NCBI RefSeq assembly: GCF_014192105.1
Contig: NZ_JACHXK010000037.1
Location: 1-36,402, forward strand
Reading direction: 5' to 3'
From: Paenibacillus phyllosphaerae
Lineage (GTDB): Bacteria > Bacillota > Bacilli > Paenibacillales > Paenibacillaceae
DNA length: 36,402 nucleotides
Below the pieces are notes generated by a model. It worked only from the letters and a program-made list of their open reading frames with translations, was not told where the DNA came from and made no database searches. Positions 15,458 to 23,768 of this stretch are shown piece after piece (positions within the stretch are counted from its first letter, which is position 1; every line of letters begins with the position of its first letter). The translations under genes were made by a program, and so were the position numbers.

Positions 15458-16354
15458 ATGATTACATGCGAGAACCTCGTGAAGATATACAAGACGGCCG
15501 ATATCGAAGTCATGGCGCTTCAGGGACTGAACCTGGAGGTTAAGCAAGGCGAGATGATGGCGATTATCGGCAACTCCGGCAGCGGCAAGTCGACGCTCCT
15601 GAATATGCTCGGAGGTCTGGACCGGCCCTCTGCCGGCCGTCTGACGATTGACGGCATCGACATGCAGAAGCTGACGGATCAGGAGCTTTCGCGATATAAG
15701 CGTGAGACGGCCGGCTTCGTCTGGCAGAATAAAGCCCGGAATCTGATTCCATATCTGACTGCAAGGGAAAATGTCGAGATCCCTATGCTCTTGCATGACC
15801 GGAAGGAAAAGCGCAAGCGCGCCATCGAATTGCTCGAAGCGGTAGGACTTGGCCATCGCTTGAATAACCGGCTCGAGCAATTGTCCGGCGGCGAACAGCA
15901 GCGGGTCGCCATTGCGATATCGCTCGCCAACCGTCCCAAGCTGTTGCTGGCTGACGAACCGACCGGGGCACTCGACACGCGCACTTCGGCGCAAGTGATG
16001 GAGCTGCTGCGCAACCTCAATGCCCAGCTCGGGATTACGATCGTCATCGTCACGCATGATCTCGATCTCGCCAAGCAGGTGGATCGCGTCGTCGCCATCC
16101 GCGACGGCCGCACCTCGTCGGAGATGATCCGTCGCGCGGACGAGATCGAAGCCGCAGATGGGGCTGGCGGGTCAGCCGAATCGGACGACACGCATGTGGA
16201 GTATGCCGTAATGGACCGTTCCGGGCGCCTACAGGTTCCGGAGCACTATCTGGAAGCGATCGGCGCGAGGAATGCCGATAAAGTGCTCCTGCGGTTGGAA
16301 GAAGAGCGGATCGTGCTGCTTCCGGCACATTGGAAAAGTCATGAAAAAATGTGA
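15458..16354 (+). CDS. ABC ATPase with C-terminal AbrB-like domain
   Basis: A 298-residue protein. Residues 1-225 are a LolD/MacB-type ATPase: Walker A GNSGSGKST, signature LSGGEQQR, Walker B LLLADEPT, H-loop VTHD. After a linker of about 20 residues, residues 249-290 resemble the SpoVT/AbrB swapped-hairpin fold (MDRSGRLQVPEHYLEAIG, then LEEERIVLLP). The usual family length is about 225-240, so this tail is an extension. GGGGAGG precedes the ATG. It is the second ATPase of the operon, so the two ATPases may pair as a heterodimer under the double-FtsX permease. No separate terminator was seen before the LacI gene. Confidence 0.85.
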   Translation: MITCENLVKIYKTADIEVMALQGLNLEVKQGEMMAIIGNSGSGKSTLLNMLGGLDRPSAGRLTIDGIDMQKLTDQELSRYKRETAGFVWQNKARNLIPYLTARENVEIPMLLHDRKEKRKRAIELLEAVGLGHRLNNRLEQLSGGEQQRVAIAISLANRPKLLLADEPTGALDTRTSAQVMELLRNLNAQLGITIVIVTHDLDLAKQVDRVVAIRDGRTSSEMIRRADEIEAADGAGGSAESDDTHVEYAVMDRSGRLQVPEHYLEAIGARNADKVLLRLEEERIVLLPAHWKSHEKM

Positions 16355-16364
16355 GGTGTATCGT

Positions 16365-16394
16365 TTGATTCGACAAATTTTCTGCTATTATAGG
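16365..16394 (+). promoter_or_regulatory. Possible promoter of the LacI-family gene
   Basis: TTGATT (16365-16370) lies 15 bp from TATTAT (16386-16391) or 18 bp from TATAGG (16389-16394). The spacing is not ideal in either reading. It falls in the 91-base gap before the LacI start. Confidence 0.35.
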
Positions 16395-16445
16395 GAAGAG
16401 GAGTTGACAGAACTTACGAAAATTAGTCGGATTGGATGATTGAAT

Positions 16446-17486
16446 ATGAGAGGGAAAGTAACCATTCAAGAAATTGCCGACATGGCGGGCGTATCGAAGT
16501 TCGCAGTGTCGCGCGCGCTTACCGGAAAAGCGGGCGTCAGCGCGGCAACGCGGGAGATGATATATAAGGTGGCCGGGCAACTCGGCTATTTCAAGAACAA
16601 CGAGCCAAAACGTTTTTCCGGCGAACCGCAGGAACAAGCCGACCGGAAACGTTCGGGAACGATCGTGATCCTCTTCCCGAATATTAGATATCAGAACAAG
16701 GAATCCGTCTATTGGGGACCCGTATTCGACGGCATATCGGCAAGGCTAAATCAGATAGGGATCGATATCATGACGCTGACCGAGCCGTCCCACGACAATG
16801 TATTCGCCCTTGTCAAGCCGGAAGCGATCCAGGGGGTCATCACGGTCGGATCGATATCTACGCCGATTCTGCTCGATATCGGACGACTGAATATTCCCGT
16901 CGTTATGGTCGACCATATCGATCCGGCATTCCCTTGCGATACGGTGTTCACGGACAACTTCAGCTGCATGCAGAATTTGATGACGAAACTTGTCAGCAAG
17001 GGCTACCGCAAATTTCAGTTCGTCGGCAATATATCCGATGCCCAAAGTTATTTTGAGCGATGGCTGGCTTTCCGGACGACGCTCGAGAGCTATGGAATTG
17101 CCCTTAACCAGGATCCGTTGCTGATTGGGCCTGATGGCGACGACATGTACAAATTGTTCCCGCAGCTCGAGCTGAAGGAGCTGCCTGAGGTGTTTGTCTG
17201 CGCCAACGACACGACGGCTCAGTATCTGGTCGATGAGCTTGGCAAGCGTGAGATTAGCGTGCCGCGGGACTGTGCCGTAACGGGCTTCGACAATACGTGC
17301 GAATCCCATCCGATACTCGGCACGGTTGACGTCAATAAAGAGCTGTTGGGAATGCGCGCGGTGGACCAGATGCTATGGCGCATTCAGAACCACGACTCCG
17401 CGGTCGAGAAAAAGCTCATTCAAGGCGATCCGATCCTTCGCGAGCAATATGCCTATGTGCGGGATAACGATGCGGCTTCTGGATGA
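16446..17486 (+). CDS. LacI-family transcriptional regulator
   Basis: A 346-residue repressor-type protein. The N-terminal HTH at about residues 4-55 reads VTIQEIADMAGVSKFAVSRA with the hinge-helix region after GYFKNN. A periplasmic-binding-protein-like effector domain follows (VVMVDHIDP, FVCANDT, VTGFDN). It should bind a sugar or oligosaccharide and operators of the TGTAANCG type. Such sites occur at 10761, 17769 and 19644, so both the downstream carbohydrate locus and possibly the upstream export operon may be its targets. ATG 16446 is preferred to TTG 16440; the ribosome-binding site is weak in both cases. Confidence 0.88.
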   Translation: MRGKVTIQEIADMAGVSKFAVSRALTGKAGVSAATREMIYKVAGQLGYFKNNEPKRFSGEPQEQADRKRSGTIVILFPNIRYQNKESVYWGPVFDGISARLNQIGIDIMTLTEPSHDNVFALVKPEAIQGVITVGSISTPILLDIGRLNIPVVMVDHIDPAFPCDTVFTDNFSCMQNLMTKLVSKGYRKFQFVGNISDAQSYFERWLAFRTTLESYGIALNQDPLLIGPDGDDMYKLFPQLELKELPEVFVCANDTTAQYLVDELGKREISVPRDCAVTGFDNTCESHPILGTVDVNKELLGMRAVDQMLWRIQNHDSAVEKKLIQGDPILREQYAYVRDNDAASG

Positions 17487-17524
17487 AGTGAATGAGACAC
17501 GTATAATCAGCAAGACCAATAAAG

Positions 17525-17560
17525 AATCGATACTCGGGAAGCCGACGTGTCGATTTTTTT
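17525..17560 (+). terminator. Rho-independent terminator after the LacI gene
   Basis: AATCGA (17525-17530) pairs with TCGATT (17550-17555), with an inner TCGG/CCGA stem around a GAAG tetraloop, followed by a run of Ts to 17560. It separates the regulator from the solute-binding gene. Confidence 0.75.
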
Positions 17561-17685
17561 GCATCCATGAGAATGCCGTTACGGCGAGTGCGCGTCCAAT
17601 AACACAGGGGGAAATAGGGGCGGCAAACTCACCAAACAACAATAACAAAAGAAAAACAAAAATTTAAGTTTTATTGTTATGGTAA

Positions 17686-17714
17686 TTGACGGTAATTCGA
17701 GACGGTGTTATGAT
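17686..17714 (+). promoter_or_regulatory. Promoter of the solute-binding lipoprotein gene
   Basis: TTGACG (17686-17691) and TATGAT (17709-17714) are spaced by an ideal 17 bp, each one mismatch from the sigma-A consensus. The predicted transcript has an untranslated leader of about 147 bases, containing the LacI-type operator at 17769. Confidence 0.75.
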
Positions 17715-17768
17715 TGTTTTGCAAACAGCACAATATCACGGTGGTGATGAGATCCTGAATCGGTAAAT

Positions 17769-17782
17769 TGTAAACGGTTTCT
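17769..17782 (+). promoter_or_regulatory. LacI/CcpA-type operator in the leader
   Basis: TGTAAACGGTTTCT matches TGWAANCGNTNWCA at 13 of 14 positions. It lies about 50 bases inside the predicted transcript, where a bound repressor would act as a roadblock. The likely binders are the LacI protein encoded just upstream or CcpA. Confidence 0.65.
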
Positions 17783-17867
17783 TTGGGGGAGTTGGCCACT
17801 GCGTATAGCCCTATAAGCTGTAATCGGTGCCGAAGGTAACACGATAACAAAAATGGGAGGCTTGACA

Positions 17868-19253
17868 ATGAAAAAGTTGAAAGGGCTTTCAATCCTGTTT
17901 ATCGCAACGATGTTAGTCACCACAGCATGCAGTGGCGGCAATGGCAATGGTAATGGAGGTAGCAACACGGGCACGAATGCGCCTGCGAACAATGCGGCAA
18001 ACAACGGAACGACGAACGAGGTCCCTGCAGACGATAAACCAGCCGAAGAACCAGCGCCTGCGGCAGTTGATCTCGGCGGGCGTACGATTAAAGTCGCGGC
18101 GTGGTGGGACCAGAAGCCGGCTGGCAATACGGCAGGCGAGAAAGCACGACTCGATAAGCTGGCGGAGCTGGAGAAGCAATACAACTTCAAATTCGAGTTC
18201 GTCAATGTCCCGTTCGAACAATACATGGATAAAGTAACGACTTCGACGTTGGCCGGCGAGCCATTCGCGGACATCGCGATCATGGAGCTCAAACGCGCGA
18301 TTCCGCTGGTGAAGCAGGGTCTTATCCTGCCGGTCAGTGAATTCACGTCGGCTACGGACGACATCAACAATGAGCAGAAGCTAATTCAGAAGCTGCCTGC
18401 GATCGCCGGCACGGAATACGCCTTCGGGAATCCGGGCGTATCGGTAGTCGGCACGTACTACAACCGCGACCTGGTGAAGAAGCTTGGCCTGGAAGATCCG
18501 CAAGCGCTGTATAGCGCCGGTCAATGGACGTGGGATAAATTCCTCGAGCTTGCGAAAGCCGCAACCCGCGACACGGACAACGACGGTAAGAACGACACGT
18601 TCGGCTACGCCGGTTGGCCGGTGGACGCCGCCCGCCACTTCGGCGTAACGAACAATGCGATGTTCGTCAATGAAGACCTGACGATGGGCATGACGGATCC
18701 GAAGTTTGCCGAAACGCTGGAGTTCGTCAACCGCCTTTACAACGTGGAGAATGTCGTCAAAGTCAAATCGGGCAATAAGATGGATTGGAACGAGACGAAC
18801 ACGTTCAAAGACGGCGACGTTCTCATGTCGATCAACTACGATTGGAACGTTGCGGACCTGACCTTCGAAGTGGGCGTCGTCCCGAATCCGAGCGGCCCTA
18901 ACAGCGACAGCAAACATACGTATGCGAATACGGCTCAGAACGGCTGGTTCGTGCTCAAAGGCGTTAAAGACGCGAAGACGATCTACTCGATCTGGGAACA
19001 AAGCTTCGACGTGCCGCCGACGGAAGAATACTTGGGTCAGGATTGGCTGGAATCCCGCTTCAAGAACCAAGCCGACATCGACCTTGCCCTGAAGAGCGTG
19101 AACGGCACCGGCCGTCTTGCGATCGAAGAGGGAATTCCGGACTTCCCGATCTTTGCCGTCATGGACGAGATCATACTGCAGAACCAATCGGTGTCCGCAA
19201 CGATCGAGAAGCATAAGGCAGCCGCCGAGGCCGCGCTTGCGAAAGTAAAATAA
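17868..19253 (+). CDS. Sugar ABC transporter solute-binding lipoprotein (family 1)
   Basis: A 461-residue extracellular binding protein. The lipobox VTTAC gives a lipid anchor at C21, followed by a low-complexity linker rich in Gly, Asn and Thr to about residue 65. The family 1 solute-binding fold follows (AGQWTWDKFLELAKAAT). A DTDNDGKND segment looks like an EF-hand-type calcium-binding loop, common in oligosaccharide-binding members. ATG 17868 is set by GGAGG; the frame extends five codons upstream through the ribosome-binding site. It has its own promoter, operator and terminator, so it can be made in excess of the permeases encoded from 22796 on. A manno-oligosaccharide ligand is suggested by the nearby GH26 and GH113 genes. 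Confidence 0.9.
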   Translation: MKKLKGLSILFIATMLVTTACSGGNGNGNGGSNTGTNAPANNAANNGTTNEVPADDKPAEEPAPAAVDLGGRTIKVAAWWDQKPAGNTAGEKARLDKLAELEKQYNFKFEFVNVPFEQYMDKVTTSTLAGEPFADIAIMELKRAIPLVKQGLILPVSEFTSATDDINNEQKLIQKLPAIAGTEYAFGNPGVSVVGTYYNRDLVKKLGLEDPQALYSAGQWTWDKFLELAKAATRDTDNDGKNDTFGYAGWPVDAARHFGVTNNAMFVNEDLTMGMTDPKFAETLEFVNRLYNVENVVKVKSGNKMDWNETNTFKDGDVLMSINYDWNVADLTFEVGVVPNPSGPNSDSKHTYANTAQNGWFVLKGVKDAKTIYSIWEQSFDVPPTEEYLGQDWLESRFKNQADIDLALKSVNGTGRLAIEEGIPDFPIFAVMDEIILQNQSVSATIEKHKAAAEAALAKVK

Positions 19254-19291
19254 TCATCAGCCGTTCGCACAGCAGACGGTAGATAACACAG

Positions 19292-19327
19292 AAGGGTTGT
19301 GCGAGTAAGAGGCACAGCCCTTTTTTT
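19292..19327 (+). terminator. Rho-independent terminator after the solute-binding gene
   Basis: A 9-bp stem GGGTTGTGC (19294-19302) / GCACAGCCC (19312-19320), with one G-U pair, is followed by seven Ts. AA/TT pairs can extend the stem at its base. Confidence 0.9.
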
Positions 19328-19604
19328 AACATGCAGGAAAGGATAAAGTTCACATTTATACTCGGCACAATGGCTCCGGAATGAAGCGCGCTGCGCCATT
19401 AGAAGACGGCGTCGGTCGGTTCACCATATTTGGTATCGTAAGCAAACAAAACCTAATGCGAAGATAGGAATGATTGAGAGAACATTCATCGAAATAGAGA
19501 GTGATACCGCAAAACCTAACGAATTATGACAATATTCGATGGGTTTTCATAGAAAAACCCGTATTTTTATAATAACAATATAATAACAAAGTTAGAAAGA
19601 TTTA
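19328..19604. other. Intergenic region without recognised gene
   Basis: An AT-rich gap between the solute-binding gene terminator and the promoter of the large carbohydrate operon. A small hairpin, GGGTTTT (19541-19547) / AAAACCC (19554-19560) followed by a T-rich stretch, could act as a second weak terminator. No coding sequence was recognised. Confidence 0.45.
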
Positions 19605-19633
19605 TTGACTGTTGTTTGGTTCGGTGATACGAT
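19605..19633 (+). promoter_or_regulatory. Promoter of the large carbohydrate operon
   Basis: TTGACT (19605-19610) and TACGAT (19628-19633) are separated by 17 bp, a good sigma-A-type arrangement. The predicted start falls near 19640, immediately before the operator at 19644. No other strong promoter or terminator was seen until 34521. Confidence 0.75.
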
Positions 19634-19643
19634 CTTTATGTAA

Positions 19644-19657
19644 TGTAAGCGGTTACC
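19644..19657 (+). promoter_or_regulatory. LacI-type operator at the transcription start
   Basis: TGTAAGCGGTTACC contains the near-palindrome GTAAGCGGTTAC and matches TGWAANCGNTNWCA at 13 of 14 positions. Being at about +5 of the predicted transcript, it is well placed for repression by the LacI-family protein at 16446 or by CcpA. Confidence 0.7.
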
Positions 19658-19738
19658 CAAACGAGGTTAGTTCATCCGTACGGGTGAGAAAGGTGTCATG
19701 CCAAGTACTCGTCGCTGAGCTTATTAGGGGGGCTTAAA

Positions 19739-22700
19739 TTGAAGGGGATTTCACGGCACAAGGTGAAACGGCTTATACCGTTTTTGATGGCGCCTGCGCG
19801 TTTCATTCCGGCGAAATACAAGATGATCGTTAAGCGTGAAGCTTATAAACGCCCCTTGTATTTCAAAAAAATAGCGTTGGCGGCATTAAGCGCCGTCTTG
19901 GCGCTAAGCTTGCTGACGTCCGGTAACCGAATTTCGGCGGAAAGCCCAACCGATGAGGCAAAGACTACCGACGTGCAATTGTCCGCGGACGAGGAACTTT
20001 TCTCGATGATTCAGGACAAAGGGAGTTATGCGGCTTATGCCGCAAAATATGAAAGCGCTATCCGACCGGAGCGCGAAATCGTGATCGAAGCGGCTGATTA
20101 CGCGGCCGTTGAAGGTGAAGGCTTCGAGAAACTAGACAACTTTGAAGGTCAGAGCGGCATCTCGCTGAAGACCGGCGAGAAAGGTCAGGTTGAATGGACG
20201 GTCGATGTGCCGGAGACGGGATTGTATCATGTCTCGATGCTCTACTATCCGATCGAAGGCAAGAGCTCGAGTATCGAGCGATCGTTCCTGATCGACGGCG
20301 AAGTGCCATTCGAAGAAACGGCTTACCTGCAATTCGACCGCCTCTGGGGCAATGAGTTCGAGGACGTGCAGAAGGACAATCGCGGCAACGATCTACGGCC
20401 GCGCCAGTCGGAGAAGCCGGAGTGGCGGGAGACGCTGTTCAAGGATTACGAAGGGTATTTCGAGCAGCCATTCCAGTTCTATCTGACGGCTGGCAGCCAC
20501 AAGCTAACCCTTGCCTCGCAGCGCGAGCCGATGGTGATCCGCCAATTGAAGCTGTTTCAGTACAAAGAACCGGCCTCGTATCAAGATACGCTGGCTGCTT
20601 ACCAACAGGAAGAAATCAAGGAAACAAAAGATATATTGGTGACGGTGCAGGGCGAAGACGCGGTCGTGAAATCGTCGCCGACGCTATATCCGCAGACGGA
20701 ACGTTCTAGTCCGGCGGTTACCCCGTACAGTCCATCCGAAGTTCGCGTCAATACGATCGGCGGCTACAACTGGCGCATTCCGGGGCAATGGATCGAGTGG
20801 GAGGTCGAGGTACCGGAGACGGGACTTTATAAGTTGGGCTTCAAATCGCAGCAAAATTTCGTGAGGGGCATCTACTCGACGCGCAGATTGTCCGTGAATG
20901 GCGTCATTCCGTTCAGTGAAGCGCAGCGCGTGCCGTTCCGATACAAGAGCGGTTACCGAATCGATGTGCTGGGCGGCGACGAACCGTATCTAGTCAAGTT
21001 GAACCAAGGCAAGAACGTCATACGGCTGGAGAACAATCTTGGCGATTTTGCGCCGCTGATCCGTTCCATCGAAGAAAGCCTGTTCAACTTGAACAGCGTC
21101 TACCGCAAAATATTGATGATTACCGGAACGGCGCCGGACCAATACCGCGACTATCGCGTCCATGTGCGGATTCCGGACCTGCTTGATACTTTCAAGGAGG
21201 AGAGCGATAGGCTCAAATCCGTGAGCAGCGAGCTTCGCCGGCTGTCGGGCGGGAGCAGCGATTCCGAAGCGCTGCTGAAGACGATGTATGTGCAGCTCGA
21301 CGAAATGATCGACGAACCGGACACGATCCCGCGCCGTCTCGTCTCTTATAAGACGAATACGGGAGGCCTGGGCACCTGGCTGCTGCGGACCCGCGAAATG
21401 CCGCTCGAGATCGACGAGTTGTACGTCGCTTCGCCGGAGAAGAAATTCCCGCGATCGGGTCTCGGATTCTTCTCGGAATTGAAGCACGAACTCCTCACCT
21501 TCGGTTATTCGTTCTTTATCGATTACAATTCGATCGGGAATGTCGCCGATGACGGCGATCAGCGTTCCGTCACGGTCTGGATCGGCTCGGGCCGAGATCA
21601 GGCGAACACGCTCAAAGCGATGATCGACGAGACGTTTACGCCGCAGACCGGGATTAACGTCAATCTGAAGCTGGTCCAAATGCAGACGCTACTGCCGGCT
21701 ACGCTAGCCGGTCAAGGGCCTGACGTCGCGATGCAGATCGGCAACGATATTCCGGTCAACTACGCGATGCGGAATGCAACGGCGGATTTGACGCAATTCG
21801 GCGACTTTGAAGCGGTAGCGAATCGGTTTCGACCAAGTGCGCTGGTGCCTTATACGTACGAGAAGGGCGTGTACGCGCTGCCGGAGACGCAGACGTTCAA
21901 CATGCTGTTCTACCGCAAGGACGTCATGAGCGAACTGGGGCTGCAAATCCCGCAAACCTGGGAAGACGTCTCCAGCTTGCTGGCGATCTTGAACAAGAAT
22001 CATATGGAGTTCGGTCTGCCGCTCGTCATGAATCCGACCTATCCGGGAGAGAACTTGCCGCCGAACTCGATCTACGCTGCCTTGCTCATGCAAAACGGAG
22101 GCCAATTCTATCGAAACGGCGGCAAAGAATCCGATCTCGATTCCCGCACCGGCATCGAGACGTTCAAAACGTGGACGGAGTTCTACACGAATTACAAGCT
22201 CGAACGCGAGTTCGACTTCGCGAACCGGTTCCGTACCGGTCAGATGCCGATCGGCATCGCCGATTATACGACTTACAATCTGCTCACCGTCTTTGCGCCG
22301 GAGATTCGCGGCATGTGGGGCTTCGTGCCGGTACCGGGAACGCCGCAAGAAGACGGCACCATCGACCGGTCCGTTCCAAGCGCGGGAAGTGGCACGATCA
22401 TGCTGAAGGGCGCCGCGGACAAAGATGCGGCATGGGAATTCATGAAATGGTGGACTTCCGCAGATACGCAGACGCAATTCGGCCGCGAAATGGAGGGCCT
22501 GCTGGGCGCATCGGCCCGCTACCCGACCGCGAACATCGAGTCGCTCGACAGCTTGCCTTGGCCGGTTGCCGAGTACGAGAATTTGAAGGCGCAATTCGAC
22601 TACGTGAAGGGTATTCCGGAAGTTCCGGGCGGTTATTTTACGGGACGCCACCTGCTCAATGCCTTCTATAAAACCGTGGTCAGCGCGAATACGGAACCGC

Positions 22701-22780
22701 GGGAAGCGATCGTCGATTACGTGCAGTTCATTCAGGATGAAATCAAAGCCAAACGAGAAGAATTCGGCCTGCCGGAATAA
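19739..22780 (+). CDS. Carbohydrate-binding / solute-binding fusion protein
   Basis: A 1013-residue extracellular protein. An unusually long basic N-terminus leads to a hydrophobic segment at about 45-61, ending before SAES. There is no lipobox cysteine, so it is either secreted or held by an uncleaved anchor. Two related beta-sandwich domains follow (about 112-275 and 297-445); each contains an EW.V.VPETGLY strand pair and a GEVPF or GVIPF turn. A mostly helical region (about 447-590) precedes a family 1 solute-binding domain (about 608-1013). Ordinary family members are about 420-460 residues. TTG 19739 is chosen because AGGGGGG lies just upstream. It is the first gene of the operon and probably delivers ligand to the permeases that follow. 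Confidence 0.85.
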   Translation: MKGISRHKVKRLIPFLMAPARFIPAKYKMIVKREAYKRPLYFKKIALAALSAVLALSLLTSGNRISAESPTDEAKTTDVQLSADEELFSMIQDKGSYAAYAAKYESAIRPEREIVIEAADYAAVEGEGFEKLDNFEGQSGISLKTGEKGQVEWTVDVPETGLYHVSMLYYPIEGKSSSIERSFLIDGEVPFEETAYLQFDRLWGNEFEDVQKDNRGNDLRPRQSEKPEWRETLFKDYEGYFEQPFQFYLTAGSHKLTLASQREPMVIRQLKLFQYKEPASYQDTLAAYQQEEIKETKDILVTVQGEDAVVKSSPTLYPQTERSSPAVTPYSPSEVRVNTIGGYNWRIPGQWIEWEVEVPETGLYKLGFKSQQNFVRGIYSTRRLSVNGVIPFSEAQRVPFRYKSGYRIDVLGGDEPYLVKLNQGKNVIRLENNLGDFAPLIRSIEESLFNLNSVYRKILMITGTAPDQYRDYRVHVRIPDLLDTFKEESDRLKSVSSELRRLSGGSSDSEALLKTMYVQLDEMIDEPDTIPRRLVSYKTNTGGLGTWLLRTREMPLEIDELYVASPEKKFPRSGLGFFSELKHELLTFGYSFFIDYNSIGNVADDGDQRSVTVWIGSGRDQANTLKAMIDETFTPQTGINVNLKLVQMQTLLPATLAGQGPDVAMQIGNDIPVNYAMRNATADLTQFGDFEAVANRFRPSALVPYTYEKGVYALPETQTFNMLFYRKDVMSELGLQIPQTWEDVSSLLAILNKNHMEFGLPLVMNPTYPGENLPPNSIYAALLMQNGGQFYRNGGKESDLDSRTGIETFKTWTEFYTNYKLEREFDFANRFRTGQMPIGIADYTTYNLLTVFAPEIRGMWGFVPVPGTPQEDGTIDRSVPSAGSGTIMLKGAADKDAAWEFMKWWTSADTQTQFGREMEGLLGASARYPTANIESLDSLPWPVAEYENLKAQFDYVKGIPEVPGGYFTGRHLLNAFYKTVVSANTEPREAIVDYVQFIQDEIKAKREEFGLPE

Positions 22781-22795
22781 AAAGGGGGGACTAAC

Positions 22796-23764
22796 GTGTC
22801 CAATATCACGATTGAGCGCACGAAGCAGCAACCGGCGGGAACCGGCAAGCCGGCACGTTCCCATACGAGGTGGGCCGTCCGGATGCGGGAGATCAAGAAT
22901 AAGAAGCACTCTTACATTCTGATGGCGCCGTATATGCTTTTATTCGCGGCCTTTACGATTCTGCCCGTCATCATGTCCATCGTCATCAGCTTTACGTACT
23001 TTAACTTGCTCGAGTTTCCGCGCTTCATCGGCTGGCAGAACTACTCGCGGCTGTTCTTGGAAGATGACGTGTTCTTGACGGCGATCAAGAACACGCTCCT
23101 CTTCGCGGCCATCACCGGGCCAGTCAGCTACATCGCCTGCTTTGTCTTCGCATGGATCATCAATGAGCTTGGACCGAAACTTCGCGCCATCATGACGCTC
23201 ATCTTCTATGCGCCGTCCATATCCGGCAACGTGTATTTCATTTGGCAGATCATTTTTTCCGGCGACCGGTACGGCATCGCCAATGGCTTCCTCATTAAGC
23301 TCGGCATCATCTTAGAGCCGATTCAGTGGCTGAAGACCGAACAGTACATTCTGCCCATTCTCATACTCGTGCAGCTCTGGCTGTCTCTGGGAACCGGGTT
23401 CCTTGCCTTCATTGCCGGTCTGCAGACGGTCGACAGGACACTTTACGAAGCCGGGGCGGTGGACGGCGTCCGCAACCGCTGGCAGGAGCTATGGTTCATC
23501 ACGCTGCCGTCAATGAGACCCCAGCTGATGTTCGGCGCCGTCATCCAGCTGACGACATCGCTTGCCGTCGCAGACGTATCGATCAACCTTGCCGGATTCC
23601 CGAGCGTTAACTATGCGGCGCAGACGATCGTAACGCACTTGATCGACTTCGGGACGATCCGATTCGAGATGGGATATGCATCAGCGATCGCGACCGTGCT
23701 GTTCGTCATCATGCTCGGCACGAATCTGGTGATTCAACGACTTCTCAGGAAGGTAGGGGATTAA
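22796..23764 (+). CDS. Sugar ABC transporter permease, MalF type (pair 1)
   Basis: A 322-residue CUT1-family permease. A basic cytoplasmic N-tail of about 36 residues precedes six hydrophobic segments. The EAA loop is YEAGAVDGVRNRWQELW with ITLPS. It should form a heterodimer with the product of the next gene. GTG 22796 is preceded by AAGGGGGG and begins 15 bases after the solute-binding fusion gene ends. No ABC ATPase is encoded in the operon, so an MsmX-like shared ATPase is presumed. Confidence 0.9.
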   Translation: MSNITIERTKQQPAGTGKPARSHTRWAVRMREIKNKKHSYILMAPYMLLFAAFTILPVIMSIVISFTYFNLLEFPRFIGWQNYSRLFLEDDVFLTAIKNTLLFAAITGPVSYIACFVFAWIINELGPKLRAIMTLIFYAPSISGNVYFIWQIIFSGDRYGIANGFLIKLGIILEPIQWLKTEQYILPILILVQLWLSLGTGFLAFIAGLQTVDRTLYEAGAVDGVRNRWQELWFITLPSMRPQLMFGAVIQLTTSLAVADVSINLAGFPSVNYAAQTIVTHLIDFGTIRFEMGYASAIATVLFVIMLGTNLVIQRLLRKVGD

Positions 23765-23768
23765 TCCA

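Noticed and set aside
21704..22909. 401-residue reverse-strand open frame
   Set aside because: It is antisense to the solute-binding fusion gene, of low-complexity composition and without recognisable motifs or start signals.
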